DNA of 64,000 nt. It comes from Chamaelirium japonicum. Lineage: Eukaryota > Streptophyta > Magnoliopsida > Liliales > Melanthiaceae. The stretch is taken from positions 46,625,979-46,689,978 of the forward strand of contig OX393557.1 of assembly GCA_947650365.1 (NCBI GenBank). Direction: 5' to 3'. The position numbers and the translations under genes were made by a program. Below are positions 45,090 to 56,840 of this stretch, one piece after another (the stretch's first letter is position 1; each line of letters begins with the position of its first letter). The notes below the pieces were generated by a model, which searched no databases, was not told the origin of the DNA, and was given only the letters and a program-made list of their open reading frames with translations.

Positions 45090-46390
45090 GGACGAGTGCG
45101 TCGGTGAGAACGTGTAGGGTTTGGACACGTAGGAATCGTAGAGCGCTTGTCCTTGATTCCTTTTGTGGGCGAGGTTGAGAGTCTATTTAAGGACCCCTAC
45201 CCCCTTCATCCGCCATTGTGCTTCTTTGCGAAGGTTCTGCCGGCTTCTGGAGACCGCCGTCGGAAGAGAGCTGCCTGGGGTTGCACACGACTTGCTCCGT
45301 CTTCCCGGTGTTGCCTCTTTCGTTGGCGGCGATGGTGCGCGATTTGGCGGTCGTTGCGAAGGCGGGCTCGAAGCGACGATGCGGCGAGAACCGAGGCGGG
45401 GAGGATGGAGGAGCGCGACTGAGGTGCGGGTCGCCTTCGCCGCCTCTCTCTTCCTCCTTCTTCTTCTTCTTCTTTTTCTTTTTTTTCTTTTCCTTTTCCT
45501 TTTTCTTTTTCTTTCTTCTTCTTTTTTCTCTTTTCTCTTCTTTTTTTCTCTTCTTTTTTTTTTTTCTTCTTCTTCTTCGGTTCTGGGCTGCGGAGGCAGC
45601 AGCGGCAGTGGCGGCCGGCGGCGGCACGGCGGCGCGGTTGGGCGGCCCGGGGGGCTGCAGCGCAAGGGCCGGAGGCGCGAGGCTGCAGCACGCGGGGCTG
45701 CAGCGCGTGGGGCCGGAGGCGCGGGGCTGCAGCGCGCGGGGCTGCAGCGCGTGGGGCCGGAGGCGCGGGGCTGCGGCGTGCGGGGCCGGAGGCGCGAGGC
45801 CGCGGCGCGCGGGGGCCGGCCGCGTCGAAGTCGGGCGCGGAGGTCGGCGTGCGCAGGTCGGGCGCACGGGGCGGCCGGGTCGGGCTCGGCCGAGAAGGGC
45901 AGCGGCCGGGTAGGGCCCGGGACCGAGAAGGGCGGCGGCCGGGTCGGGCTCGGGACCGAGAAGCCCGCCCCTCTCCTTCCTTGGTCACGCAGGAGAAGGT
46001 GGGGGAGAGCTGCGGGTCCCCCCCCCCCCCCCCCTTTTCCGGTTTTTTTTTTTTTTTTTTTTGAGGCTTCCTCTTTCTTTCCTTTTGCATTTTTTTTTCT
46101 TTCTCCCCTTTTTCTTCTGGTCTCCGAAGGTGCCGATGGTAGCCGCGTCGCCCTGTGGCGTACGTGCTGCGACGCAGGTGCGGGTTGACTGGCGAGTGAC
46201 ACAGTGCCGTGCGGCGGCCGGGTGCGCAGGAGGCTGCGGCCTTGGCTGGGTGGTGCCGGCGTGGTGGGTTGACACGGGTGGTGTCGGCGCAGTGGGGCCG
46301 GCGCGATTGTGTCGGCGAAGTGGAGTCGGCGCGGGTGGTGTGCAGACCCGCGGGAGCGCAGTGCGAAAGGGCCGGACACAACTATTCTGA
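45090..46390. other. GC-rich, pyrimidine-rich region next to the old LTR
   Basis: Long T/C runs at 45450-45580 and 46070-46120, a GC-rich GCTGCAGCGCG/GGGGCCGGAGGCGCG block at 45650-45830, a C run at 46017-46034 and a T run after it. Long open frames on both strands are due to composition. By position it could be the 3' internal part of the old minus-strand element. Confidence 0.45.
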
Positions 46391-46654
46391 GAAAGACACC
46401 TACAGACAGGCTTTATAGTTTTGTCTGACTATCTTTTTATTAAACAAAAACAATAATAAATTTAGGGGTAATGTGGCTAAAGTCCTTGCAGCAAGTACCG
46501 TATTAGACAAATGACAGACTATATTTCGGTTGTGGCTAAGGTCCCTTTGCAACAAATGTGTTTTTTTTTTTTTTTGGAAGATGCAACCCATTTTGCTCCT
46601 TCACGTGACGGTTTCCGACACATGGACACTTCCCATTTTGCCCTACATGTGACT

Positions 46655-47045
46655 GTGCTGGATAGTGTATTGAATCCGTACACATGGACACAATCACTGT
46701 AGCAATGGATACTCTTTTCGAGCAGATTATAACCTCTTGTTATAGTGAAATCGCTATAGCAAATTTTTTTTAGGAATATCACTGAATTTTCTTTTTCTAT
46801 CGTTAAATCACTGTAGCAAATGCTACTCCTTATACCGCAGATTGATACTTTTTGTACCACAAATTGTTACTCTATATACTACAGATTGTTACTCCTTTTG
46901 CTACAGTAAAATCATTGTAGCAAAAATAAATTTTTTTTTTTAAACCTAAAAAAATTGCTACATTGATTTGTTGTAGCAAGAGCAACAATCTGCCCAAAAA
47001 GAGTATCCATTGTTACAGTGATTTGGGTATTAAATCCGGATTCTA
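46655..47045. mobile_element. Palindromic MITE with GTAGCAATGGATACTC arms
   Basis: ATCACTGTAGCAATGGATAC with CTCTTTT near 46692 faces the inverse GAGTATCCATTGTTACAGTG near 47001. In between are several further ATTGTTACTC / GCTACAGTAAAATC repeats. No coding capacity. Confidence 0.6.
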
Positions 47046-47252
47046 TATACTTCCCTGTACTATCACGTGTAGGGGTATTTTTGTCTTTTGAATGGTTTGA
47101 AAAGTCAAACTTGGTTGTTGGAGAGGCTTGTACTATGATTAGTATGATATTTTGAGGAGGTACCGGATGTAATACCGTAATGTTGTCTGTTCTTTAGCCC
47201 AAAAACATTTCCACAAACTCTTGCAGAGATAAATATGTAGAGATAACATTAT

Positions 47253-47253
<1 letters not shown>

Positions 47254-47306
<53 letters not shown>

Positions 47307-48175
47307 AGTCCCAGAGAGAAAATATTTTAAAGAATATTATAGAGGAAATTTTTAGAGAGAAAATAATCAAGAGAATGTTCTAGAGAGAACATATTAGAAA
47401 GAGAAAATGTTCTACATAGACAAATTGTTCTAGAGAGAGAATATCCTAGAGAGAGAAAAATACTCTATAGAGAATGTTCTATAGAGAAAAAACATTTTAG
47501 AGAGAAAATACTCTAGAGAGAGAAGATTATAGAGGCTATATCCTAGGGAGAATTCTAGAGAGGGAATATTGAAGAGAAACAACCCAGAGAGAATATTTTA
47601 GAGCGAATGTTCTAGAGAAAATATTATAGAGAGAATTTCTAAAGTGAAAATATTTTAGAGAATTTTTGTGGGGCGAAAACATTCTAGAAAGAATATCTAG
47701 AGAGAAAATCTTCTAGTGAGAGAAAATTTATAGAGATTGAGAGATATTATGAAGGCAAAAATTATGTTAGAGAGAATATCTAGCGAGAAAATGTTCTAGA
47801 AAAAATATTGTAATGAGATGTTCTAGAAAGAGAGTATTGTAAAAAGAGAATTTGATGTGGATAAAGAAAATATTGTAAAGATTGCTCTGGAGAACCAATG
47901 TGGAAAGTGGCCAACAACTAACCCCCTTTAAGAACACTGAAGTTCTTGTGAGCATTCAGCACATGAACATTGATGTTATCAGGAGTTCTGGAGTGTCCAA
48001 AGAGTCATACAAAGCAAGAACATTGTAGAGAATAAAAAATTATTAAGAGAATATCATCAAGAGCAAAAAAGGATATAAAGAGAATACAGAGACAAAAAGA
48101 ATGAATATTACAGAAAGATAATATTGAAGAAAGAATATTCGAAAGAGGAAAAAGTTATAGAGATAATACCATGTT
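47254..48175. repeat. (GA)n followed by a TCTAGAGAGAAAATATT-type degenerate repeat
   Basis: A pure (AG)n run at 47254-47306 passes into about 860 bp in which TCTAGAGAGA, GAGAGAAAATATT and their variants recur every 12-25 bp. The strand is purine-rich and almost free of C. It is an irregular minisatellite. Confidence 0.78.
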
Positions 48176-48334
48176 TTGTTTTTGTAAACTGTTTTGCAGT
48201 TACCAAACGGATTTTTCTGTTTTTTGCTTTAAAAACAGCCAATAAATTATATTATCAAACATGTTTTTTATTATTTTAAAATAAAAAACTAATAATTATT
48301 TTAATTTATAAAAACAGAAAACGAATGTGATGCC

Positions 48335-48783
48335 TAGGGGTGTAAAACGGGCCGGGTCGGGTCGGGCCAGGCCGGGCCTAAAATACTTCGGTCCAGGCCG
48401 GGCCTAGAGATGTCAAGCCCAGGTGGGTCTGTCAACTTTGTTGGGCCGGGCCGGGCTAAAAGAATGGTTTTTAATACAAAAACTAGTACATAGTCAGGTT
48501 TAAATCCTCCATCTCTAAGGTAATTAGAGGTGCTATAACCAGTGTACCAATTTATTTTTAAAGTTCAATGCATCCAGTTTGTATATATATAATATGTACA
48601 CAGTGATTAATGATTATATCGGGCCAGGCTTTTGGGTTTTCTTTCGGACCGGGTCAGGCAGGGCTTCGGGCTCAAGGTGTCCGCCCGAGCCTAGCCCATG
48701 ATATGTTCGGGCTAGGCCAAGCCGGACTCAGGCGGTTGACTTTCGGGCCGGGTTCGAGCCTATGGGCTTTTTTTACACCACTG
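48335..48783. mobile_element. hAT-like element with perfect 8-bp TSD
   Basis: 449 bp starting TAGGGGTGTAAAACGGGCC and ending TTTTACACCACTG, flanked by GTGATGCC at 48327-48334 and 48784-48791. GGGCCGGGTCGGG repeats lie near both ends. No transposase. Confidence 0.86.
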
Positions 48784-48791
48784 GTGATGCC

Positions 48792-50537
48792 AAACAAACC
48801 CTAAGGTGTTCATCTTTTTATCATCACAAGGTGGATCTATCATCAGCCCACCACCATGCTTGATCTGATGTGCCAGAAAAATCGTGGAAGAGGAGGATCA
48901 GCTTAGCTACCTGTGATATCCTCCTCCCTGTTCATCCTTCCCGATGGTGGGCCAGCTCTCGGTGCGCCGGCCGATGCCCCCACATCAGCAGTATGTCCAC
49001 ATGTATGTCCCGAAGTATGTCAAACAGCAGTGGTTGAACTAAGCAGAGTACAGAATGGGAGTACGACATGAATGGAGGGGAGAGTGAGGGTATACCACAG
49101 CTAATGTATTGTGATGGAGAGAACAGAAGCATAATAAATAACAAAATCGAGATACTTCTCTCTGGGCCGTCGATGAGTTAAAAGTTCCATCAAACACAAA
49201 AATGGGATCTTGGCTCTGCTCCAGTGATGAAAACTGGGCAGTGACAAGCGAGTAGCGTCCAGGCCCGGGCGATGCTGAAACATCAGCCAGCCATGACGCA
49301 CGCACCGCCCGATGATATGTAAATAAACCTGCACATCGCACACGTCTGGGCGCTGTTGGCTTGCCACTGGTCGTTTTCGTCACTGGAGCAGAGTCGATCC
49401 CCCCACGTGTTTGATTCTTGCTAGAACCGTCGAAACAAATACATGTGAAATGGCAGTAGAAGTGTCCAATTATACTTACAATACGGCCAAAGACAACAAT
49501 GATACAAATGTACATGTAAAAGATACACAAAAAAGAACCGGGAATCGTCTACTGAGCTGCAAAATTTGAAGAAAGACGGAAATACATATGGTTTCGTTCG
49601 GATCGCGAGCTTCTGCAATGACAAAACCGTAAAATCTTACTTGTGCAATGACGCCGCCTTATTCTCACACCACCATACATTCTCAACCAATTTCGGAGCC
49701 ACCTTGTGATGTTGAATTCTCTTTCTAGTGTGTACAATTGATGTGGCGGCCTCCAGTATATGATGACAGAAGAAGCAATGAACACGCCATCCTAGGATGG
49801 AGCAAGCAATGAACACAGCCAGAATTTCTTTCTTTTCTTCTGACGATCTAAATATTTATTCTCCACTCAAAAGGCTATCAAGAAGAGGAAGCTCCGGATT
49901 TACATGCCGACCAGCCGATCTTCTATCGAGATATTGAGCTCTGCCAAAACAAGAAAGAAGCATCCCCAATTCAGGACACTACATATGCTGTTCTATCCAC
50001 AACCCCCCTACTTTCCTGCTTTTGCCATCACCAAAGGATGAAGTGAGGAATTACCTCTCAAAAAAAAAAAGATGGAAGTGCAGAATTTTTACACACATCG
50101 ATCCAAGTGTATGGTGGGTTATCCAAATAGATGATCCAAAGAGTCTATAATAACTTAAATAGGGTAAGAACCGCTTATCCAGGCGTAAATATTATGCTAA
50201 AGCATTACTTTGGGATAGGTAAAAGAATTTCCCATCACTTTTTTTCTATCATGTGGTTTTCACTCAACACACCACTCAACCCCCACCCCCAATACCCCCC
50301 CAACACACACATGTCACACAATGGAGGCACCCACATCTCTCCTTCAATGGAGGCACCCACATCATCGACTGACCTTCAACTTCAATGACAGTTGTCCAAC
50401 TCTGACTTCACATTCGTGCCATATATCACCCCACTAGCCTCCATCCGTTACGGCCTCCTTTGAGATGATTTCTATAGAAATCAAGACATGAATGTACATA
50501 ATATTACTGGATTGGAGGCTTTATGGCCGCCCAAGGA
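48792..50537. other. No gene recognised
   Basis: A 163-codon minus-strand open frame (49039-49530) has no recognisable domain and unremarkable composition, so I do not call it. No transposon ends found. Confidence 0.45.
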
Positions 50538-51041
50538 CAATGTTCTAAAAGCACTAGGAGCTAGTCGGGCGATGGGGGACCTTCTAGCGTCTAGACCGTC
50601 TAAGCGGTGTCTAGGCGGCGCCTAGGAGTTTTTGCTTTTTTTAATTATTTTGATATTATATGTAATATATATATTTTTAAACTTACTATAAATTCAAGAT
50701 TATCCTAAATATTACTTTAAAGAGCATGTATCATTTACATAATCACAAATTCAAGATTAACAAGAACAAAAGCAAGCATGATATTATCTCAGATAATATC
50801 ATAATATCCATAATTTAAGAACATTCCAAATCATAAATTTATGATTATCAATAATAGAATAGCATCTATACACGTTCTAGTGCCTAGGCGGCCGCCTAGA
50901 CCCGCCTAGGACCGCTTAGGCGGATGTCAAACCTCGCCTAGAGGCCTAGGCCGCTTTTTCTGCACCGCCTAGGACTAGGCTAGGCGGTGGGGGGGCCTTC
51001 TAGGGCCTAGGCGGCCGCCTAGGCCGCTTTTTAGAACATTG
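50538..51041. mobile_element. MITE with CAATGTTCTAAAA ends and CCTAGGCGG repeats
   Basis: Ends CAATGTTCTAAAAGC and GCTTTTTAGAACATTG are inverse; the arms carry CCTAGGCGGCCGCCTAGG-like repeats and the middle is AT-rich. The flanks CCCAAGGA and TCTAAGGA match at 6 of 8. Probably hAT-related. Confidence 0.66.
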
Positions 51042-52905
51042 TCTAAGGAAGCAAGGTCACACAGAGGGCCTTCATTACCCTATTGATAACATAATGTGCA
51101 TTTTCTGGGGGTTAAAGTTACCATCTAACACAAGAGATTAAGCTGTAGGGAATGGACCGACAATGCATATCAAGCTAAGACTGCATTGTGGAATATAAAC
51201 AGAAAACGTCACCTCCTTACTACTACAAAGTTCAACCTGGCAATAAGAAGAGACATTTGTACAAATGTTATTTTGACCTGACCATCAACACATTAAAAGC
51301 CTTATAAGATAATCCATTGGTTGCTTGAAAACAAGTTAAATACTCCCCCCCCCCCCCCTCTTCCCCTTTAAAATGACAAGTATTTGACAAACCCTACGAG
51401 ATCTTTCTAGTAACGTCAGCATCGAATAGCATGACGACCCCTTCTCCGGCAACATCGATCCCATCTAGTGCCCCCCTCCTAAAACTGCACCTATCCTCAA
51501 ACCCCTCCTTCGACAACCCCAGTCCTTGAATATCATCATCATTGTCTTATAACATCCAAAAAAACATAAACTTTAAAAGGCTGGAGCAGTATATTCCATA
51601 TGAACAGCCAGGATGCATCAATCATTTCATGCGATTTTTTGTTCCTACGGTCAAGATGAAAACTCTTAGAATACACCATGTGTGTATTCATAGTATTATG
51701 ATCAAGCCTAAAAACGTAAGGCACACCATATGCTCTTGACAGGAGGGAAAGGTGACGGTACTTTCTGGATAAAAAAAAATCAAAATTCCAAAATGAATTG
51801 CAATCAAACCATCATTCTCCTAGATTGCAACATCAAAACTCAAACTTAGTTCATGGATCAAATTTTCGCATGGTTAATTGGTACTCTAATTGTTTCAAAG
51901 TAAATTGTGAAATGGTGTTCACTCTATAAATATGCTAAGGAAACTTGTACAAATCTGGATCCCATCACACTATGAAACCATGTTTAATCAAATGAATAAA
52001 AAATTCCACATGGAAACAATCAACAAAAACAGAGCTCATACAATGATAACACACCCATCTAGCTAAAGGAATGGGTTGATGATGTAGGCGTTCCCAGATT
52101 TTCAGGACAACAGATATGTTTTTCACTTCCCCAAGGAGATCACGGGGCTCGATTGAAGATTTGTTTAATTTGTTGGATTGCCCTTTTCATTATGTGACCT
52201 TTTTTTTTATTTTCATGTCAATCCGACTTGTGGATCGAAAGCTATGTAAGTTATTTTTGTTTTCAGTTTAGCCTAGGTGTGAAAGATGCTCGCAACAGAC
52301 TCGAGCCCACGTTGTAAGGCAAGTGGATGGTAGAGATCAAAAGAAGGCAAGTAAGGGCCTTAAACACCCTAGCCACCACCCCTCTCTTTTTCTCTCCACC
52401 ACGTTGTAATCCTTTCCTCGGGCCGCGTGCCACAATCCACCCCTCCATGAGTTTTTCTCACGGCCCCTATTATTCTTTCCTCTCTCTTCTCCTATATAAA
52501 CCCTAGTATGAAACCCTAAAAAGAGATTTGATGGTTGATAAAACACTAATTCGAGAACGAAGCGTGAAAGTTAGTTCATGATACCTCATCGACAGATGGT
52601 CTGGCTTCTTCGTCTCTTCTTCCTTCCGTAAACCTCTACCTCTCCGTATCGAGTTCATCCACATCTTAGCAAGAGATCGGCTGGTGAGGGCACACGCCCT
52701 TCTGCACCCTTTCAACGGGTTTACACGCGTCGTCGTCATGTCAATTATTTGATATTTACATTAGTATTTTACTATTTTCGTTGCATTTAATTAGGCAATT
52801 TAAGACGGCCACCTATAATGTGTTTTTTAGTCCCACATTGCCTGCAGACATTAGTTGATGTAATCCCGCCTCTTATAAGGTATTGGTTCTTTTATTATGA
52901 ACAAT
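51042..52905. other. Intergenic, with an LTR-like piece near 52.26-52.74 kb
   Basis: A C run lies at about 51342-51358. The piece at 52260-52740 has CTATATAAACCCTAG (52491) after a promoter-like stretch and may be an LTR fragment. Nothing coding is recognised. Confidence 0.4.
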
Positions 52906-55900
52906 CAATGTTTTAAAAAGTGCTAAGTGGACCTAAGGCAGTGAGGGAGTTCCAAGGACAGTAAGGCGGAAGGCGGGGACACCTAGGCGGGCACCCAGAG
53001 ATTAAGGCGCCAAAAATATATAGAACATTTTACTTTAGAATTTCTATAACTATTGTTTTTATTGCCATCCATCTTTTAGGAGTTCACAAAGAGCCAATGG
53101 TGTTGCAATCATCATTCTTTCAGGTGATCAGAGTAAGCCAAGGGAGCCACTATATAGTAGCAACACAGTTGTACACTAATTAAAGAAGAAAAAAATAGAA
53201 GATTAACATGAAGAAAATGAAGGAGAAAAAGGAATAAAGGAAATTTTCAGTGATTGCTTCTGACGGTCACGTCAATGGAGTTTCTCCTTGGGACGCTGAG
53301 GAAAGCAGTCCCAACTTATGTGGTGGCCCAAAACACCTAGGAGGGGGACACAAACTACTTTTTAGAATAGTACGAACAATGAAGTTTATTGAACAAAAAT
53401 TATTTCCTACATTGGATGCCATAAGAGGTGGAATCCTTGATCATCTGGTGGACTCCAGATCCCCCCCCCCCCCCCCCCCCCCCCCTCTCCCCCCTTTTCT
53501 CTTGTCCCCCTTTCTCTCTTAAATCCTAAATTTTGGCGTGCAAGCAAAAGTAGAAGAGCAAAAAGAAGACCAAAGGGGAGAAAATCCCATCTTCTCTTTC
53601 TCTCCATTTCTAACCCCCCCCCCCCCAACCCACTCACACCTTTTTTTTTACTCAATTTCTATCAGCACGTGAAGAAGCAAACATCTACCTTTGTTCACAT
53701 TATGCGAGCAGAAGAAAGTATGAGATAAAATCTCATGCCACCTATTTTCCAGGGTACCCCAACCAGTCCGCGTCAACTGCTAGGCACCCCCACGACTACC
53801 GCGCGACACCCTAGGCCCCGATCACCCCTCAGATAATCGTTGGGCACCTCCAAATCACCACAGGGCACCCCCCGTAGTTCCCTGTATACCATGTTCGAAG
53901 CTGTTGTTCACCAAAATTGTTGAGGGCATCCCCAGATTCACTGCGGACACCCACAATCATGTTTCAGAGCGAGTTGTCTGGCTTGTATTGTTTGCTAATT
54001 CGTCTTTAGGAATTGCTAGACGGCACTGAATTCCTCCCGCAAAGCTATCAATCAAAGAATTTCATTTCTTTCCCACCAGTTCTCGAATTGCAAGAGGTTC
54101 TTTCTTGAATTAATTCTCCTGCCTTTCCTACAACAATGCTTAAACTTAGAATTATAGATCTTTAACTAATGTTGTCGGTTTAAGATAGTACCCAAATATT
54201 ACAATACCCTGTGACCTCGAAAACAACCTTGTTTAGCCTTCTTATTATTTATTTCATAGCCTCTAAAGGTAATTAGGACTTTTACGTAAATCTGGTATAA
54301 CCGTAATCTAACTCAGAAGTTCATACTTCGTACAATCTCCCCGACAAGAATTAGCACAACCCAGATGAGAGATTATAGGATCTAGGCCTATAATCTCAAA
54401 TTGAAATTTCCTCAACTCTGGAAGGGGTGATCCGAATGGATAAGTCTCAACACACAAAGCAATGCGTCTACTCTGATAGACAAATGCGGAAGATCTATCA
54501 AAAAACGCTCGCAACTCTCTTTCTCACTTTCTCTCAAGGTTGCATGCAATAGGCCAAGGGTGGAAACATACAAGGCTATATCCTATCATTGCAATCACAG
54601 AAAGTACATGGGAAATTTTTATGAGGAAACCCAACTGAAAAACCTCGTCGAGCAAGCTCGGAGCCCTACGCAAATCCACTATGATTTGAAGTTACAAGAG
54701 TTCAGATACACAACCCTCAAGTCGAGACCAATACACACACACAATCACAGCGCTCCTTCCCCCTCATGCTCTTCCACGACTACATTCTCCCTCTTGCCGA
54801 TCCCTAGTGAACCCCGCTCCACACGAATGTACCCACCGCATGGCCTCATGGCTAACTACAGAAAGAGGGTTGGCAAATTGAAGCTACAACTCCCTTTGTC
54901 TTCAACGAATGAACCATTGAGTCTCTTTTTCAAAATTCCTCACCAAAGAGAGTTCTTCCGCTTGAGAAACAAAAGCAGAATGGAAGAAAGGGCTATGCAA
55001 ACAAATACTAGCTCATTTACATCTTTGGGAGTGAATCCTTAATAAATTTGTAGAGAAATCAAAGACCAATTAAATGAGGAAACATCCATAATAACAGCCT
55101 CCATAACGAGGCATTGATTTAATCCACAAGGAGCTTCTTCAAGAAAATCCCCAATCCCTCTACTAAGCACTCTCAAAAAATTCACTCTTGAAATAAGTGA
55201 GGAAAGGTTTTCTCTGTTGTCCCAAGGCTTTATATACCCCAGATCAATCCTCAATGACTGCAGGCCATTGAATCATGATCCAAGGGCTTAAAACAAGCCA
55301 ATAATGCAAGCAACCCAAAACCAAGTCAAGCATGGCAACTAGGGGTCCGAACGGCTGTTCAGACGGCTAAGCACTGAGGGCGGACCAGTTGTTCGGATAC
55401 CAAACCAAGAAAGTCTACGACCAGCCTTAGGGGTCCAAATAGTTGCTCGAACGACCTATGCCAAATGCACCTAACAGTCCCGACCACTAATGAATGGTTT
55501 GACCCCTAGGTCATCAATCCGAACAGTTGTTCGAACGACCAGGCTAGGGGTTCGAACAGTTGTTCGGACGCCCAAGTCACAAGGTCCGAACAATTGTTCG
55601 GACGTGTGTGGAGTCTCTCCAACACTTAGAAAAATTCTAAGTGTGGAACTCGGTCAACGGCCGAGTGCAACCTGTATACGCGATGGTACATGCACTGGAG
55701 CTCACTGAGACTCGAGGCTCGTGCAAGGATGAACACGGTAAATCTGAATATTCATAAAACCAAAAGTCAAGTCTGAATTCGTGGAAAAACATAAAATGTT
55801 GCGTACTCGAAAAAACCAAAGGAATCGTTCCGGAAAGTGTATAAGTCCGAAATCAAATCAAAGTCGTTCAATATCAAGAAATGAAAAACTCACGAACTTA

Positions 55901-56387
55901 AAAATATTTTGAAACTCAATTTTTACATTTCATGTGAATCGGAAAATCAATGATGCGCGAATAGGTGAATCGGAAAATCAATGATACACTACAGCATTAC
56001 GCTATCATTGTAGTGGGATGAGAAAGGCCATCAATGTGGTAATCCGATGCTATCATTGCAAGTTTCTTTTCTTCCTTCTTCATGTTCTTAAGTTTTATCA
56101 TCGCTTTTTTCTTCTTTAACTAGTACATTAATGTGTTGCTACTATGTAGTGGCTCCCTTGGCCCACCGTAATTACCTGAAAGAATGATGATAGCGGCACT
56201 CTTGGTCCATTGTCAATTCCTACAAAAATGATGGCAATGGAAACATAGTAGATATATAAATTCAAAAGTAAAATATTTTTTGGAATTTCTTATGCCTCAA
56301 TCTGTGGACCCCCGCCTAGGCGTACGCCTTACTGCCTTGGAACCCACCCACCACATTAGGTCTGCCTAATGCTTTTTTTAAACATTG
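52906..56387. mobile_element. 3.5-kb element with ~360-bp terminal inverted repeats
   Basis: The left arm (52906-53270) and the reverse complement of the right arm (56025-56387) align by eye over most of their length: CAATGTTTTAAAAAGTGC, GGAGTTCCAAGGACAGTAAG, CATCATTCTTTCAGGT, CCAAGGGAGCCACTA, TAGTAGCAACACA. The CAATGTTnTAAAA end resembles the 50.5-kb MITE. The interior holds only LTR-retroelement debris; no transposase. No matching TSD seen. Confidence 0.66.
53274..56020. other. Interior of the long-TIR element: LTR debris
   Basis: Contains C runs at 53461-53485 and about 53617-53627, CACCCC-rich DNA at 53760-53900, the block AAATTTTTATGAGGAAACCC (54614) also seen in the 28-30 kb relic, and CGAACnnTTGTTCGGACG palindromes at 55330-55610. 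A 160-codon frame at 54560-55042 has no recognisable domain. Confidence 0.45.
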
Positions 56388-56424
56388 CTAGAGACAATAG
56401 TAACTATTTTATAATAGATGAATT

Positions 56425-56840
56425 CTTGTTTAGGGGAAACAAGCTGTGTATTCCACAAACTTCTTTAAAAGACTTTTTGTCTGGGAACTCCATTCGGGTA
56501 AAATAGCTGACCATTTTGTTAGAAACAAGACCATTGATATAGTAGAGCAAAGATTCTATTAGCCCAGCTTAAAGAGGCATGCTGCGAAAAATTTTAGCCA
56601 GTGTCGTAAATGCCAGCTAGCCAATAAGCGCAAACAAACCATTGGCTTCTACACCCCTCTTCTAGTTCCTGATCGTCCTTGGCAGCGGCAGGACATCAGT
56701 ATGGACTTCGTGCTAGGCTTACTGAGAACTCGAAGCAAGTAAACTCGATCCTCATGGCAATAAACAAGTTTTAAAAAATGACGCATTTCTTTTCCTGTTC
56801 CAAAACTGATGAAGATAAGATCCTCACCAAAAGCTTAATA
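56425..56840 (+). pseudogene. Ty3 integrase fragment
   Basis: The broken frame reads the zinc-binding start of a plant Ty3 integrase: HFVRNKTIDIVEQRFYW, CRKCQLANKRKQ, then the core start YTPLLVPDRPWQ and ISMDFVLGL. Several stops and shifts are present, for example before the FFSCSKT block. No LTRs can be assigned to it. Confidence 0.75.

Noticed and set aside
45163..46381. Open frames of 230-400 codons on both strands
   Set aside because: Low-complexity GC-rich and T/C-rich DNA; the translations are Ala/Arg/Pro/Gly or Lys/Glu runs with no domain.
49039..49530. 163-codon minus-strand open frame
   Set aside because: No domain, ordinary intergenic composition, overlapping alternative frames of similar length.
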